Positions 20,934 through 35,900 of a stretch of 64,000 bases of DNA are shown one piece after another. The position numbers and the translations under genes were made by a program. This DNA comes from Atriophallophorus winterbourni (Eukaryota; Platyhelminthes; Trematoda; Plagiorchiida; Microphallidae): NCBI GenBank assembly GCA_013407085.1, contig JACCGJ010005466.1:1-64000 (forward strand). The letters are read 5' to 3'. Position 1 is the first letter of the stretch, and each line of letters begins with the position of its first letter. Below the pieces are notes generated by a model, which was not told the origin of the DNA, did no database searches, and saw only the letters and a program-made list of their open reading frames with translations.

Positions 20934-23900
20934 ATGATCGTTCTTGCCGGTTTCCTGCTCTCTCTGCTGATCGTGACGGACGCACAAGGGCCAGAAGCTC
21001 CGAGTGAGGATAAGTTTTTTTTGCGTACATTGATTTCTTCGAAGTCAGTTACAATTTCACGTTTGATATTAATATTACTCTGATCTCTATAGTTTTATTA
21101 CCAATAAAGTCGAGATTTAATTTAGTGTTTTTTTTGAGACTTGAGCATAAAGCAAACGGTAATTTTTCTTTAATTTATCAAGTCTTCTGTTTGATTGCGC
21201 ATGCGGTTCCTGATTGTGCTGTCTCTACCTGATGAGTGCAAACAGCACGTAACCTGTCGTAGGGAGTAAGCGATGTAATGCATGCAAATGTGAATTCTTG
21301 TTCATGATCATTGGTTTAAACCGTTGCTACATGTGCTTGGGATTAGGTGATTGAGCCAGGCGCTTGTACTAACATTATCCAACAGTGGCATACAAATGGA
21401 ACATGTTTCTTTAAATTAATTTCATTTTCATAATTGCAAAATGATAGATGTTGAATACTTGAAATTTACTTGCAGGGAATGATGTCATTGTCTTCTACAA
21501 CAAACCTCATGTGTACAGTGAGAAGACACCTGAAACCATTGAGTGCATATTTTCTTATGCCGGATCAAAAAGGTATGTAGTACCAGAGACTATGTTAAAT
21601 TTGTAATGGATAATGAGATTTTTGTGATTATTATCTGAATCTATAAAAACGCAAAACTCTGTTTAAACACCATTAAATTAAACACAATAATCTTTGTGTA
21701 TAAAGAGAGTAGAATTGAAATGTTGCTAGTTTCCATAGAGTTCATTAAAATCTTTCTTGATCCAGGATTAAATGATTGAGTTTTTCGATTGACAAAGCAA
21801 TCACCTGCACAATGTTCAAAGAACAAATACAAAAACGTATATTAATATAACATTAGCACCTTGTGGTTTAGTGGACAAGTTTAGATGTCTTTTGTGATAG
21901 AGATAAAAAATATATTAATGAAATATTGATTGTTGTCCTTAATTTGTTGCCAAATATTCATTTATCATTCTGTATATGAAAAATCCTTGTTCGTTGTACG
22001 ACAGTATTAAACACAGGCTCCAAATTGTTTCATGGATCACCAATTCTCTATCATTCGCTAAATATGTTCTTACTATTTCTATGTGATCTCGGCTAGCAGC
22101 TAGAATTCGGCGATAATGTGTGATACATGTGATGTGAGTAACACACATTAATGGGTGAATCAATTCATTAGTTAACATGTGACGAGAACTTCACCCAACA
22201 TAATTGTTTACGTGAGACATCCTTGGCGTGATGTTCATTGCCTCTCAAGATTTGTGAATTTTCGAAATCTGTCAAAATATATTTTCGCTGATATAATCAT
22301 TCTCTATTGAGAAGAATTCAGATCCCACGAAACGCAGATAAATCACCCACTAGGCTCTAATGTTTGACACATTTACAACAGCTGAAATATTTGGCCTATT
22401 TTGCATGTTGAAAGAAGAAGGTTTATAAACTGTTACACAGGTACTGCTGTGAATTTACATCTATTTCTGGTTAAATATCAACTAAAATTCATTTCTAGGT
22501 GAACCCATTTTGTGTCAACTCTCATCGATTAAAGTTTAATGCGGTGATAAGATTGCAATGTGAAATTGGGTTATGGTATTCACGGTCAAGTGAATCACCT
22601 AACTTCACGCGTATTTCGTTGTTCGCAATATATGTTACAACACTTTACCCAAATTGGCTGACGTTACTTTCTCGTTTCGCGCACACTGATCTATTCAGAA
22701 CTCATAACTCAGAAAGTTTTATGGTAGAAGAATCAGTAGGCTTGACAATAATCATAGAATTAAAATGTATATGGACTTAAGATGCGGAAACCGCAATGGA
22801 TTCGAAGCTTGTGTTTACTTCAGGCGACATATTCCAAGTGAAAGAGGTTCTTACCGAGAATACATTACGAGGAATATCTAATCGACAAAACTATACGCTT
22901 AAAGCTTTTGAAAGTCTTCGTGTTCGAGTAAAGTTATTGGGATTTAGCAAAGTTGAAAGGGGATAGTTTTAAATATGAACGATTTTGAAGGCCAACACGA
23001 GGTCCCTCGGTGTTCGTCATGTGGTTAAATCATTTTATTTAGTTTTAACAGTTGCTCTTTGAAACGCAAATTTCCGTACTTCGTTGGCTTTTCTCAGCAT
23101 TGGTGTCCAGATTTGGATGCATCTCGATTCATTATTAAGTCATTCATTGCAACTGCAAACATTTTTATCCACGAATCTTGTCAATTTTGTTGTATACGCA
23201 CAAGACAAACATAAATTTCCAAATGATATATAGACAAATCACATTTTCACAACTTTGTCCGAAACAGGACTGTACCGGGTTTGACTTTATTGCGATTCGT
23301 TTATCGATTTCGCAAACCGGTATATTGCAATCGCTCATAACGGCGTCTTACTTTGACCAGCTCGGACAAAATGGCTATGGATTGAGAGTGGTTGAGATTA
23401 TTAATCGGTTTATGATTCAGATAACATATAGGTGTCAATGACACCCATCGCTAACATGACTTATAGCGGCTTCGCGTTTGCTGTCATCGGTCGTTTTGAC
23501 GGAACTGTTCTCGAGTTAGGTGGTATGCATATGCCCATAGATCATGCTACTACCAATAACTAATGCAATCGACACTCGCAACATTTCCCTCGAGACGAAA
23601 TGACTTCAACGGCTATGCAACAAAAATTCATTTTTGTCAATAACATTGCTCATCGGATACGCCTAGACGTTGGTCTCTTACGAATCAAATAGATAATTAC
23701 TATGCTTTTTCAAAGAAATTGCTTTTGAAAATGAATCTGAACTCTGCATAAGTCGAGGTTTTAAAACATTCATTGTTAACGATTTAAACAATTCACGCGT
23801 ATCGAAATGGCATCAACTCTCATGTAGCACTTCAACGTTTATTTTCATCTATTGACTTATTTAACTTTCTCCGAATTGTTACTATAATCGGCTAATGAGG

Positions 23901-26893
23901 GTATCGAAACGTTTTCAGTTGAGTCTATCACATTAGCCCAATTGTTTCTTTGAATTTCAATTTCACATATCTCATCAAATGTAGTCGTGCATCGAGCCTT
24001 AGTTACTGGAAATATTACATAATATTATTGATTTTTGAATTTTCCATATTGTTAAATAGCACGGATTTTAACCACCAGTACGTATTCCCATTCTAGAAGA
24101 AATAAAATCAGTCGACACGTTGGAAGCGTCTAATTCACATGCCACAACGAGTGCTTCACAGTTTATCAAGAGCTAGCGAATGTTTACAATCTACTAAAAG
24201 AAACTCTTTGAATTACTGAATGGTCTACATCTCGCAAACCATATCACGAAAATCGTTTCAATCGAGCCCTGCTGAGAAATGCCTGCATTTCGAATCGGTT
24301 GTACTTGAATTCTACTTTATAGATTATTGACCTCGGGCTACAAGGTTCCTATAATTTCCATTTCAACTCTACAACTGACGCCCATTTACGGAGTACTACC
24401 TATCACTGTGGGCGTTGCAGGAGAGATTTTGATTCCCGGGTCAAACTGTTTATTCATTTTAAAAGCTGCGGAAAAGTCGAGGAAGACAAATGCTTTATTC
24501 GTGTAAACGAAATTTCCTTGAAGCAAATTAGTTTAATCACCCAGTTGTCTACATATGACTAACCATCATCATATAAACATTAAATGTTAATGAGGATATT
24601 TGAGATTTCAAGTCATCTTCAAATCCATGACAACTTCGAATTCATCTACAGCTACATCACGCTTGGTGATGCCGGCTGATGAAATTTTCAGGCTGCCCGA
24701 TTTTTCTTTAAATACTGGTGTTGAAATTTTAATTCGAAATTGTTTCTTAACGGTGCAACGAAATAAAAATGTTTCAAAATAAGAAAAGGCACATCCAAAC
24801 AAACCATATACCACTGTGGCTCACAAGTTGAAAACCTTTGTACATCATTTTTATGTCTCTTTTTATAGCGACCTCTCCGTTTCTTTCACATTGAATGGTG
24901 TCCCCTGGAGAAAAACGGTAGGTCACTTGGCCGATACAGGCGCATCCTTCACACCGCCAAGATTCACCGTCCCCATTGAAATCCAATCGTCCGTTGATGA
25001 GGGACAATACGTGTGCATTGTGCAGGGGCCTTTTGGAAAAGCAGTTTCCAATGCTACGGTCTTTAAATTTGTCGGTAAGTAAACAGGCGAAAAGGCCTAT
25101 ATTTTCAACGTGCATGATATTCTCATATGATTGGCTAGTTTTCATTAAAATTAACAGGATATAATGAATAATTGTTTATAAGCCTATATATTCGTTGTAT
25201 TATATCAGCCCCAATCAATACTCACAAAGTACCTCGACAGCAGGTGAATGTCTGGTAGAAGCACATATAGAGGAAAATAAAAGCACTGTGCTTATGGGTT
25301 GTGTAACATGAATTCTTTGACACGTACGAATGTAGAAAACAATTGAATTCGACAAAAATCTGAACGGAACCTTCGTGTTTGCAGTCTTTCATGCTGAACG
25401 AAACCCACGACAAGCTCGATGCATCGCCCACTTATTATTCAGTAGCGATTAAATTGTTGTGCATAGACGAAAGGACAAGTAGACTGTAATTACCAAAATG
25501 ATGCTATAGAGCGCGTGCGTAGTGAATGGTTTACTGTACGGCATTGAAACGTGGTCAATCCATTCACGGCACGAAACGAAGCTGAATGATTTTTATTTAC
25601 GAAGCATCCGGTTTATCCTGAACACATTTGGGATGGACAAAATAACGAAAGCTGAAGTTATTCCTCAAGCTCGTCTACAGAGCATGTTTACCATAGTACG
25701 ATTGAGCCGACTACGCTGGCCGAGGTTTGGGTACACACATTATAATTCAAAAAGATCTACACAATGTTATGTTGAAATCATGAAGTGGAAAGTTAGTCAG
25801 CCCCAAGACTTTTGAAAAAGGGATATGAAATCTCTCGGCATTCACCCTACAAGTTGCAAAAAAACTGGCAATTGACCGCTCAATTTGGAGTCACTCTAAT
25901 TTTCAAATACCGCCTGAATAATCGCGGAACATTTCAAGCTATTTGTAAAGAACAAATATAATCATTTGAATATATCAACATCATAAACACCCGGTGAGTG
26001 TTTAGCAGCTGTTTGCAGAGTGTGATTAAGAGCCACATGTATTTAAAGAGCGGTGGAATGGTTAAATATATTGTCATCGTATGCCACTGTTGGGTAAAGC
26101 AATCACAAAAACCTGTTTGATTACGAGAAACAATTCATGCGGACTTAACTTTGAGCTAATGATCATGCACAAATATAATAGTATTATTTATAGCCATAAC
26201 CATGAAAAATCATTCCGAATGCGTTTCCACCACACACACCCCACGGCCGGTTTCACATTGCTTGCACTGATGATCTTCCAACAGTACGATCGTGATCTGT
26301 ATGCTTTCGCACAATGCAAGAATTGTAAACTAGTTGTACGTGATAGCCAACCTTACCGAACATTGTATTCCAAGCGTAATTCTTTTGTGGCGAACATAAG
26401 AGAAACGAGATCCAACAGAATCTTAAGTTTTGTAGGCATCGTATTGGTGATTCAAAATGCAAATGAAAGGTTGGTGTGATTATCTGGGAAATGCATCGTC
26501 CTCAGTAAACTAGGACGTTTGAAAAAGGAATAATTAATGTAATAAAACTCTAGTATTATCTTCCATCTTTCCTCAGTAACAACACCAGCAATCACACACA
26601 GAATAGCGTTCGGCGGAGACGCTTCTCTCAATTGTCTAACGAATATCGATAGTTCAGAATTGGCTCGGACTTGGATTTACAGAGGCAGGCTCATCACAGG
26701 TTCAAACTTCATACCATATATGAGAATAAACGAAAAAGGTGTGTTATATCAAGTACACTTTATAATGCCTATTCGACTGCTTGTTACATATATAAATTCA
26801 AAAGTATCATGTGTTGATCTCTATTTAGCAAATGTCTGTACGGAGCAATCATGAATCTGGACTTATCTGTATACATTATATATATATATATAT

Positions 26894-26924
<31 letters not shown>

Positions 26925-29900
26925 GTGGAACCCACTTACAACGAACTCGCTTACAACGAATTCCCGCTTATAACGAACCACCATGATTTCCCAAATAAAT
27001 TCCCTATCTGCAAGCTTATTTGAAACATGCGTACAACGAACTGTTCGTTACGAATCTCGCTTATTACGAACACCGTACACTTTCCCGACAGCTATGTTTG
27101 TTCAATAAAGTACATGCTTACAACGAACTCGCTTTGTCTGGCTTTTAACCCGCAACGCTCCGTCAAGATTGGCCTGCAGTGCGTTAAGAATAGAACTGAC
27201 ACACAGCTTGGCGAGACACAGGCAGCCTGGCCTACAGTGTGCTAACTGAGTCGCACGCACGCACAAGAAAATCACGTGAATTCTCTGTGATTGGTAATCA
27301 CAGACTCATGACAAATTGCAATCACTCAGTCAGACACCGTCTGTGAAAGATGCCGGGAGTGCTCTTGATCTCTGCAGAAGATTTTTTAGAATAAAAGGAA
27401 GAGACGTCGAAAGAGAACTTGAATTTGTGGAGAGAGAGATCGAGGCAGTGGCGGAGTCAAAACTTAAACAAAAGAGTATCGCCAGCTACTTCAGAAAACG
27501 TGAGATTGGACTGTCAGTGTCGCAACTCGCTTACAACGAACTCCGCTTATAACGAACATTTTACTCTCTCCCCAGCGATTCGTTGTAACCGGGTTCCACT
27601 ATATATATATAATATTTATATATATATAGATATATATATATATATTATATATATATATATAATTATATATATTATATATATGATATATAGTATACTATAT
27701 TATATATATACTATATATTCTAATATATATATATCTTTATATATATATACTTGTTGTTGGCCTCCCCTCGTTCGATATCGAACGCAGAATGTACTCACAA
27801 CGCATGATTCATTTTTTGCAGCTTTTTTGAATGACTAAACAGTCCGATTCGGGAGGAACAATCTCTCCCACAGCGCTTGCAACGATAGTCAGAACTCTGT
27901 TGTATTGCATCAGTTGCACACCGGCGGCGTGATCTGCGTTCAGCAGCCAAGAGCTGTATTTGCTCCTCCCCGGCTTGCAGACGACGCTTTACACAATGCC
28001 TCCAAAGTGAGCGGTCAAGAGCAATTTCTTCCCAACTCGCCGGGTCAATGTCAAGAGCTTTCATATCTCTTTTGCAAACATCTTTGTACCGCAAGTGCGG
28101 TCTGCCCAATGGTCGACTTCCTAAATGCAACTCACCGTAGAGTAGATCTTTCGGAATAGGACCATTTTCCATTCTATAGACATGACCGAGCCACCACAGG
28201 CGGCGCTGACGTAATAGGGTGAACATGCTCTGTAGATCAGCTTTTGAAAGCACTTCAGCGTTAGTCACTCTGTCCATCCACGATATGTTCAAGATACGAC
28301 GGATGCTTCGTAGATGGAAAGCATTCAGCTTCCGTTCGTGTCTGGCGTGGGTGCTCCAGGTGTCCCTGCCGTACAGCAAATCGTTTAGTACGCACGCGCT
28401 GTATACCATCATCTTTGTCTTTACAGTCGGTTTGCAGTTACCCCAAACACGAGAGTTCAAACTTGACAAAATGACAGCTGCTCTGCCAACCCCCTATCAA
28501 TCTCCGTTTCTAGCGAGTGGTTATCCGCAATGGCTGAACCAAGATATGTGAAATGATGTACTGGTTCAAGCTGACAGTTTAAAACAGTTATGATAGGGGC
28601 GATACAGTCCCTTGACCAAACACTTTAGTCTTTCTCATGCTGATTGTTAGCGCAAAGAATTTGCATGCCGACGAAAAACAGTCCATTAGCAACTGTAGGT
28701 TCTCTTTGGAGTGAGCAATAAACGCTGCATCGTCGGCAAACAACAGGTCACGGATTATCACATCCCGTACTTTAGTTCGTGCTCTCAACCGGTTCAGGTT
28801 GAAAAGCTTGCCATCACTTCGCGTGCGTATATAAATGCCTTCTGTTCTCGTCCTGGAAGCGTGCTTCAGAAGCAGAGCAGAGAAAATGCCGAACAGTGTG
28901 GGAGCAAGCACACACCCTTGTTTGACGCCTCGGCGAATTTCAAATGCTTCTGAACTGCAACCGTTCAAATGGACTGAGCCTTTCATGCCAGAGTGGAACG
29001 AAGCAACGAGTCTGAGCAGCCTTGGGGGCAGCCCATCAGATCGAGCATTTCGAAAAGACAATAAAAACAGCATATAATGACATACCCTGTTCCCGACTCT
29101 TTTCTTGAAGTTGTCTCAGGGAGAAGATCATGTCAACGGTTGATCTTCCCTTGCGGAAGCCACATTGAAATTCGGAGTAAATTCTATCAGCTAAAACGTG
29201 CAGCCGGATCTGTAAGACTCAAGCAATCAATTCGACTACAACATTCAGAAGGGAGATTCCTCTGTAATTGTTTCAGTCGCCTCTGCCACCCTTATTCTAA
29301 GATAGCGTGATGATCTTTGTGTCTCGTATCTCTTGTGGGACACACTCCTTCTGCCAGCACTGAAGAAGCAAATAGTGAAGAGGATGTAATAATGGTGCTT
29401 AAACGCATTTGATGAGCTCAGGTGGAATTCCGCCGTCACCAGGGGCCTCGCCATTCGCTAAGCCGTCGATGGCCTTATTGAGCTCATCAAGAGTATGAGT
29501 GGTATCTAGATGTGCAATGGTCGGCAACCGTTGGACATTTTCAAGTGCATGCGGTAGAACCGTACGGTCCCTGGAGTAGAGAGAGGAGAAGTGCTCTACC
29601 CATCTTTTCATCTGTTGAGTCTTGTCGACAATAGGGTTACCAGATAAAGACTTAATGGGAGCCGTTTTAAGTTTGTTTGGGCCACGGCTCTCTTGATCCG
29701 ATCCTACATACCGTGAAAATTTCCGGTATCCGCAGCTTTTTGGATATTGAGACTAACTTCAGTCCAATAGTCGTTTGCACATCGCCTTGCAGTCTGTTGG
29801 ACTTTATTTCTAGCTGCTCTTAGAAAACGTAAGTTTTCATCTGTTGGCATTCCTTTGAACCTTAAGAATGCTGAGCGTTTCTCATCCAACACAGCAGTCA

Positions 29901-32900
29901 TCTCAGAAGCTTTTGCTTCTAACCAGTCGCTCGTTCGAGCTTTCTTCGGACCGAACGTGGAAAGTGCGACTCGGCATATGCAGCTTTTTATCGATTCCCA
30001 GTTTTCTGAAGCAGATGCAAGTGAGGTTGTCTTGTTGAACTCTACTGTTAAGGCTTTTGCGAATCGCGCAGTTAGATTAGGTTCGCACATGCGAGTGACG
30101 TCTATCCTAGGCTTGACAGACAATTTGGTGCGGTGAAATCTCGTATGGGGGAGCCTTCAGTTTTGCACGGACCCGTGAATGATCAGTGTCGCAGTCTGCG
30201 CTTTGATATTATCTAGTGAGAAGCATGCTCCCTATATTAGTTCGCTTAACAAGAATAAGATCAAGCTGATGCGAATGCTTAGAGCGAGGATGTTTGCAAG
30301 AGACTTCTTACTGTGGTCTTATTTGAAAAAAGTGTTACTGACATAAAGACTAAACTGTGTGCATAACTCTAAAAGGCGTTGTCCATTTTCATTGGTTTTA
30401 CCTACAACGAACCTTCTGAAACAGTTTTGCCAAGACTCGTAATCTGCACCAACTCTGGCATTGAAATCACCCAATACCACTACACAGGTTTTCTGTGGCA
30501 CGTTTTTCAGGACGGCTGTGAGGTTATGATAAAAAGCGTCTTTTTCAGCAGGCGTCGCAGGGAGCGTCGGTGCATAAACGTTGACCAACTTAATGACACC
30601 AGTAATGCACCTCGGATTAAAGTCCAAATCCGTTCGATCCCGCTGCTGTTTGGTTCTGTTGCTTTTAGTATGTCGTTTCGCACGGCAAACCCAACTCTAT
30701 GCAGTCGAGGCTCATCGGAACCTCTTTCTTTCCAGAAGAATGTGTAATCTCTTTCTGTTAGCTTACCAGTGTCTTGTAATCGCGTCTCTTGTAAGGTAGC
30801 CACGTCGACATTCAGCCTCTTCAGCTTATTGTTAATCACGGCGGACTTTCTCACGCATCTGATATTCGAGACGTCGACATGAAATCCTGGAAGCATGAAC
30901 CGGACGTTCAAGGTTCCAAGTTTCTGAACTGACATTTGTTGTTTAGTATTTCGATTCGCTGTTGCGGAAAAATACAGTCTGCTTGTCGGTTGATTCCTAA
31001 TCCCCATGCACCAAATGAGGATAGCAGACCGTTGCGAGACGGCACCTTATTGACTGGGGGCTGCCCAGCTTGAGGCAGGCGGTAGCCATCCAATGAGACC
31101 TGGAATTCTCTCCCACCGTCGAAAGCAGCCTTAGGCGCTCAGCTCTACGCCAGTCGAGCAATATCTTTTAACCGGTATCTGCTGCTTCCCGAGTTATTTT
31201 CCGTAGAACCGGAATGGAGTGTCCTCTCCATTTGTGCGTTGTGATGTACGCCAGGGCAGTTCAATATGGAGAACTAGCTGTTGCCCATGCAGCAAGTGCT
31301 CCCTCTCCACGGCACCACTGGAACCCAGAGAACCGCTAGGCTGATACGTTTGGACAACGATGCCCTCGGAGGAGCTGGCAAGGAAGTTAAATAAACTTCG
31401 GACTGCCTAACGGGTGTCCGGCTTCGGATTTTTCCTCGAGGTTGACTCCTGAAGCATTTTCCATGAATGGATGTAGCCACAAGGCATATATAACACAGAA
31501 CAACGATTTCGAGATAGTTGTGGGCCGTATCACGGTTCGCATCTGAAATTTCGTCAAGTAATGATTTGTTTGCTTCTGTATAGAATGATAATCAGTACTT
31601 TTGTATGTTGGAAATATCTGATAAATTTGAAACATTTTACTTTTATACTAGCGTGCAATGTTGTTAAATGTTTCCAGGAATTGATTTCAAAAATTTTCAT
31701 GATTCATTTTTTTCATTTAAAGGTAATCTCCTTATACTGTATGCAGCTGGATGGTTAGGTTCAGAAGGTTCATTTCAATGCATAATTAGCGATCCGAAGC
31801 TTCCGAGAATAATCAGAGGCCCATTACACACTGTTCTGTATACACCGTCTGATGGCTCAACTGTTATTGCCGATCGTATTGTGCAACATTCAGAAAACAC
31901 AAAGACCGTTCTGATCGGCAAACCTTTACGACTTTTATGTGTGGCCATCGGTAACCCCATTCCTACTCCCAAATGGCGGTTCACCAAATCGGGAACCACA
32001 TCGGAAGTTGAGCTGCCTAGTGTGAGTGCTTTGTACGGTTTCGCTTTCTCTTGTAAATAAGACATCCCTTCATTCAATGAGTCCAGTTTGCTTAAAGAAA
32101 ACGCGAGATGTGGGGTTGATTTTTCATTAAAATTTATTTAATGCAATAAGTTTGCAATCTAAAATTCGAATTTGGGTTTTTCTTGGTGAATACATGCCAA
32201 GTCCATGAAATACACGTGTTATTCACATTCTTGATGATTGGTGATAAATATCTCAGTATGGTACAAAAACTACAGATGTTTTCAACATTCAAATTAATTA
32301 TTTCAAAAGGTGATGTTTTCGGATTTTCACATGGAGCAACGTGGAAGTCTCCTGTTTGTGAGCAGCGCATCAACTGATCACGCGGGCACATATTCATGTC
32401 AGTTTTCGAATTTGTTGCGTCGACAATTTACTGTGAAAGTTGAAGGTGAGTTTTAGTAAATAACTACCAATTCGAATGATATTTTGAACCTTGCAATGCT
32501 GTTAAATCAAGACTTATTATCCCATACATATGTGATCATAGTTTCAAACGTCTGTTTGTATTCTGTAGCAGAACGAATTATCTCAGTCATCACAAAATAA
32601 AGGTTTCACAATGAGAAATCATAGATAGCGACATAGAAACAACGTGGCTGGTTAGAATCGTAAACGAGGAGGTTCATTCTTAAAATGGAAAACAGAGGAC
32701 AAAAACAATGCTGATCAGCTTTCAAGCGTTATGAGAATAGATTGTGAGGCTTTAAAATTTTCGAAATATATCCAGCCGAAATGGTTTCCATATAATGAAT
32801 GTGTAGCTTAGTTATATTGATTTTTCCATCCATAAAACGGTAATTAGGAAATGAAGCGCATGCAGATCATGTTCACACATTCCTTTCCTGATGCGTGTAC

Positions 32901-35900
32901 ACAACAGGAAGCCGGTCTTTGATTGTCTGTCTGACGGGATTGCATGAAATGAGCATTTTGTTTACAAGGATAGTTTATTTTTGTCATTTGAAGTAGCTGA
33001 ATTGCAGGGACGTCTCTCGAATTCTTAGACGAGATCCTACTATCAGCAAGCAGACAAATTAAATCAACAGATTTGCATCAGTCAGAAATTTGTGAGAGGT
33101 CAATGTCACTCACTTTTTGGAGGTTTATTTCCTGTCATACGATATTTACTGTTGTCGGCCTCCTTCGGTCGATGGATGTACATCACAATCAAATGAATGT
33201 TCTGGCAACGATAGTCAAAACTCGGTTGTATTGATCTGTGTTCAGCAACCAAGACCTGTATAAGCTACTCCCTTGTTGCAGACGACGCTTTACACAATGC
33301 CTCCAATGTGAGCGGTCAAGAGCAAGTTCTTCCCAACTTGCCAAGCCAATGCCAAGAGCTTTCATATCTCTTTTTCAAACCTCTTTATACCGCAAGTGTG
33401 GTCTGCCCAATGGTCGACAATCTAGTTTCAACTCACCATAGAGTAGATTTTTCGATATTTACTATGGCAAAAATATACACATGTGATGGTCAAACATTAT
33501 GGAAACCATTTCGTTATTCCTGGCGATTTATATGTTCGTGCTCGTTATCTAGGGCACGGGGTTTACCGGTCACGTAAATATATCTATGATTCAATGGTGG
33601 TCATGTCTGATCGTAACATTTCTTTATAAATTCAGGTGAACCCGAATTCAGCAAAACCCCGAACGCGCAATATTCCGTTATTGGGGTTGAAACGACTTTA
33701 CTTTGTGAAGCCAACACAGCTGTAAGCATTCCAACCCCAGACATCAACTGGTTACGGAATGGCGAAAAATTGACTAATGAAGGATCAGTAAGTTATGTTC
33801 ATAAAAAGTTTCAAATACTTCGAAGCTTATAAACGAAATTGTTTTTATGTGTTTTATCAAATAAGCATGGAATCTAATCAACGAAAATGGTATTTTCAAC
33901 GCAGAGATGCATCATGTTGATTGTCTCAAGTGTGTCACTTGACATTTCTAAGCAAATATTAACTATCTCGCTAAATTGAGTCTGGGAAATAAATTCGAGA
34001 AAAGTTATCCAAATTTTGTCCTGGACTAGAGACATTTTCAGGGATATATGTATGTTGGTATGTTAAATGTTATAACAACAAACGTATTGAAATCTAAATT
34101 GCTACACTATCTTAGAAATTTGTAGCTTAATGTTTGAATCATGCAGCAGGGGAAATTCGGAAAATTTCTAACACCGGTTCAAGACTCCGTGAATTTGATC
34201 TTACTTTTGTCTCCTGATGAAGGCAAACAGACAGAAAACGGTAACGGTGTTTAAGTCTTAAACGGTCATTTAATTTCGATCTTAGTATATATGGGAACAA
34301 TTTTAAGAACTGATACCTTTTGGAAGTAGAACAACTACATCTTGCTATTAATTTAACATCCTCGGATGTTTCTACCTCTTTGTAAATATTCCCTCAAGGC
34401 CTGTAAAGTATTCAAACAAAATATCGAACCAGAATTACCTTGATTGGAAAATGTTTGGGACCGATCGTGTATTCATAATGCAAAGGAATTTGTGTTCAAT
34501 CGGTTAGAGTAGTTTTGGGGTAACGTTTCACTTCTGACACAGAGGCTTCGTCAGAGCAAGGGTGATTGTCAGGACAGGGAACATTATTAAGTAGCAGTCA
34601 ACCCACCACCACTTATTTGACCTCACCGCTAAACAGCCTATAGTACGACTACAGTGTGTCACGTCTCGTGGGAATGACCAGGATCAGTGGCAGATTTTCC
34701 ACACAGTGTGAATCCACGTCAATCTGATACAAGTGAACACGGTCAAGGTCAGTTGACACAGCGGCCCACATACGTAAAAGTACATAACTAACGGGGCTAA
34801 GGTTTAGCTGTTTGAAGAAAAACAAAAATCTAATCAACTAGTAGGTATAAGGTGAATAAAAATTATTTACTTTCGCATCAGTGCTGAGCGCCAGATTGTG
34901 GAGATTTCTGCCTCATCCACCTTATTGACCGCCAGTCGACCTGCCTTGGCAATTTCGACCGCTATACGGTTAAATACCGCGTCTCAATATTGACACATTG
35001 TCTAGACGCTGTGGCCCGTATCTAAAACGTGCTCCGCCAAGGCGGAATCACGAATAAGGGATTGGTATTCCCTAGCATCCCGGGGCTGTCTCCGAACGCG
35101 CTTTCGGTGTTCTTCGATTCTAGTGTGAATTTCCCTGGACGTCTGCCCTATGTAAACACCCGAACAGTCCTTACAGATGATTCTGTAGATGCTGTTCGTA
35201 ACGCTAGCTAAAGGCGTCTTATCCTTGAGGTACATCAGAACCGAACGGATAGGTTTCCCTTTCTTATAAGTTACGCGTATGGCCGCCTGGTTCAATATTC
35301 TACGTATCGCTTCAGAATTGCATTTTACATAAGGTATACAGACTCTATCTCGCCAATTTTTCTTTGATTTTTCGGATGGGTATTTTACCTTCATCAATCG
35401 GCGTTTTACAAAACTTTTTGGATAACCGTGGTCTATGAGCCTTTGGCTCGCTTCACGGTGCGCCTGTTTTCGCTCCCTTTCGTCGCTGTACAAGTGTTCT
35501 CTCTTGTGGAAAATGGAACAAGCTATGCAACTGAAGACCTGTCTTGGATGAGCGGAAGTGTATCGTAGTACAGCATCTGTATCGATAGGTTTCCGATAGA
35601 CAGAAGTTTTTATTTTTCCGTCTACTTTTTGTGCTAAACAGTCTAAAAATGGAAGAGTGCCTGTGCCTGTGACAATCACCCTTGGTCTGACGAAGCTTCT
35701 GTGTCAGAAGTGAAACGTTACCCAGAAAATACTATAACCGATGGCACACAAATGCCTTTGCATTGCAGAATTACCTTGCTTCACTTTGAAAAGATTTGAG
35801 GATTACGTATAACAATTTCAACTCGTAGATATCTATGAAATAATTTTTTGTCTAATCATCTAAGTGTGAAAAACTGACATTAAAAAACAGCTTTGAATAT

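Larger units (their letters stand above)
34470..35790 (-). mobile_element. 5'-truncated Penelope-like element with inverted flank, intron 7
   Basis: The minus strand carries the end of the RT/linker and the GIY-YIG endonuclease (35679-35002). A 3' flank down to about 34470 contains a hammerhead motif in sense orientation (34519-34560). At 35680 the coding sequence is replaced by a piece of the same flank in the opposite orientation (35680-35790), with its own hammerhead on the + strand. Partial inversions and hammerheads in the flanks are known traits of Penelope elements. Confidence 0.75.

Noticed and set aside
27419..27838. 139-codon + strand frame rich in Ile/Tyr
   Set aside because: It is the transposon tail in a wrong frame followed by translated AT microsatellite.
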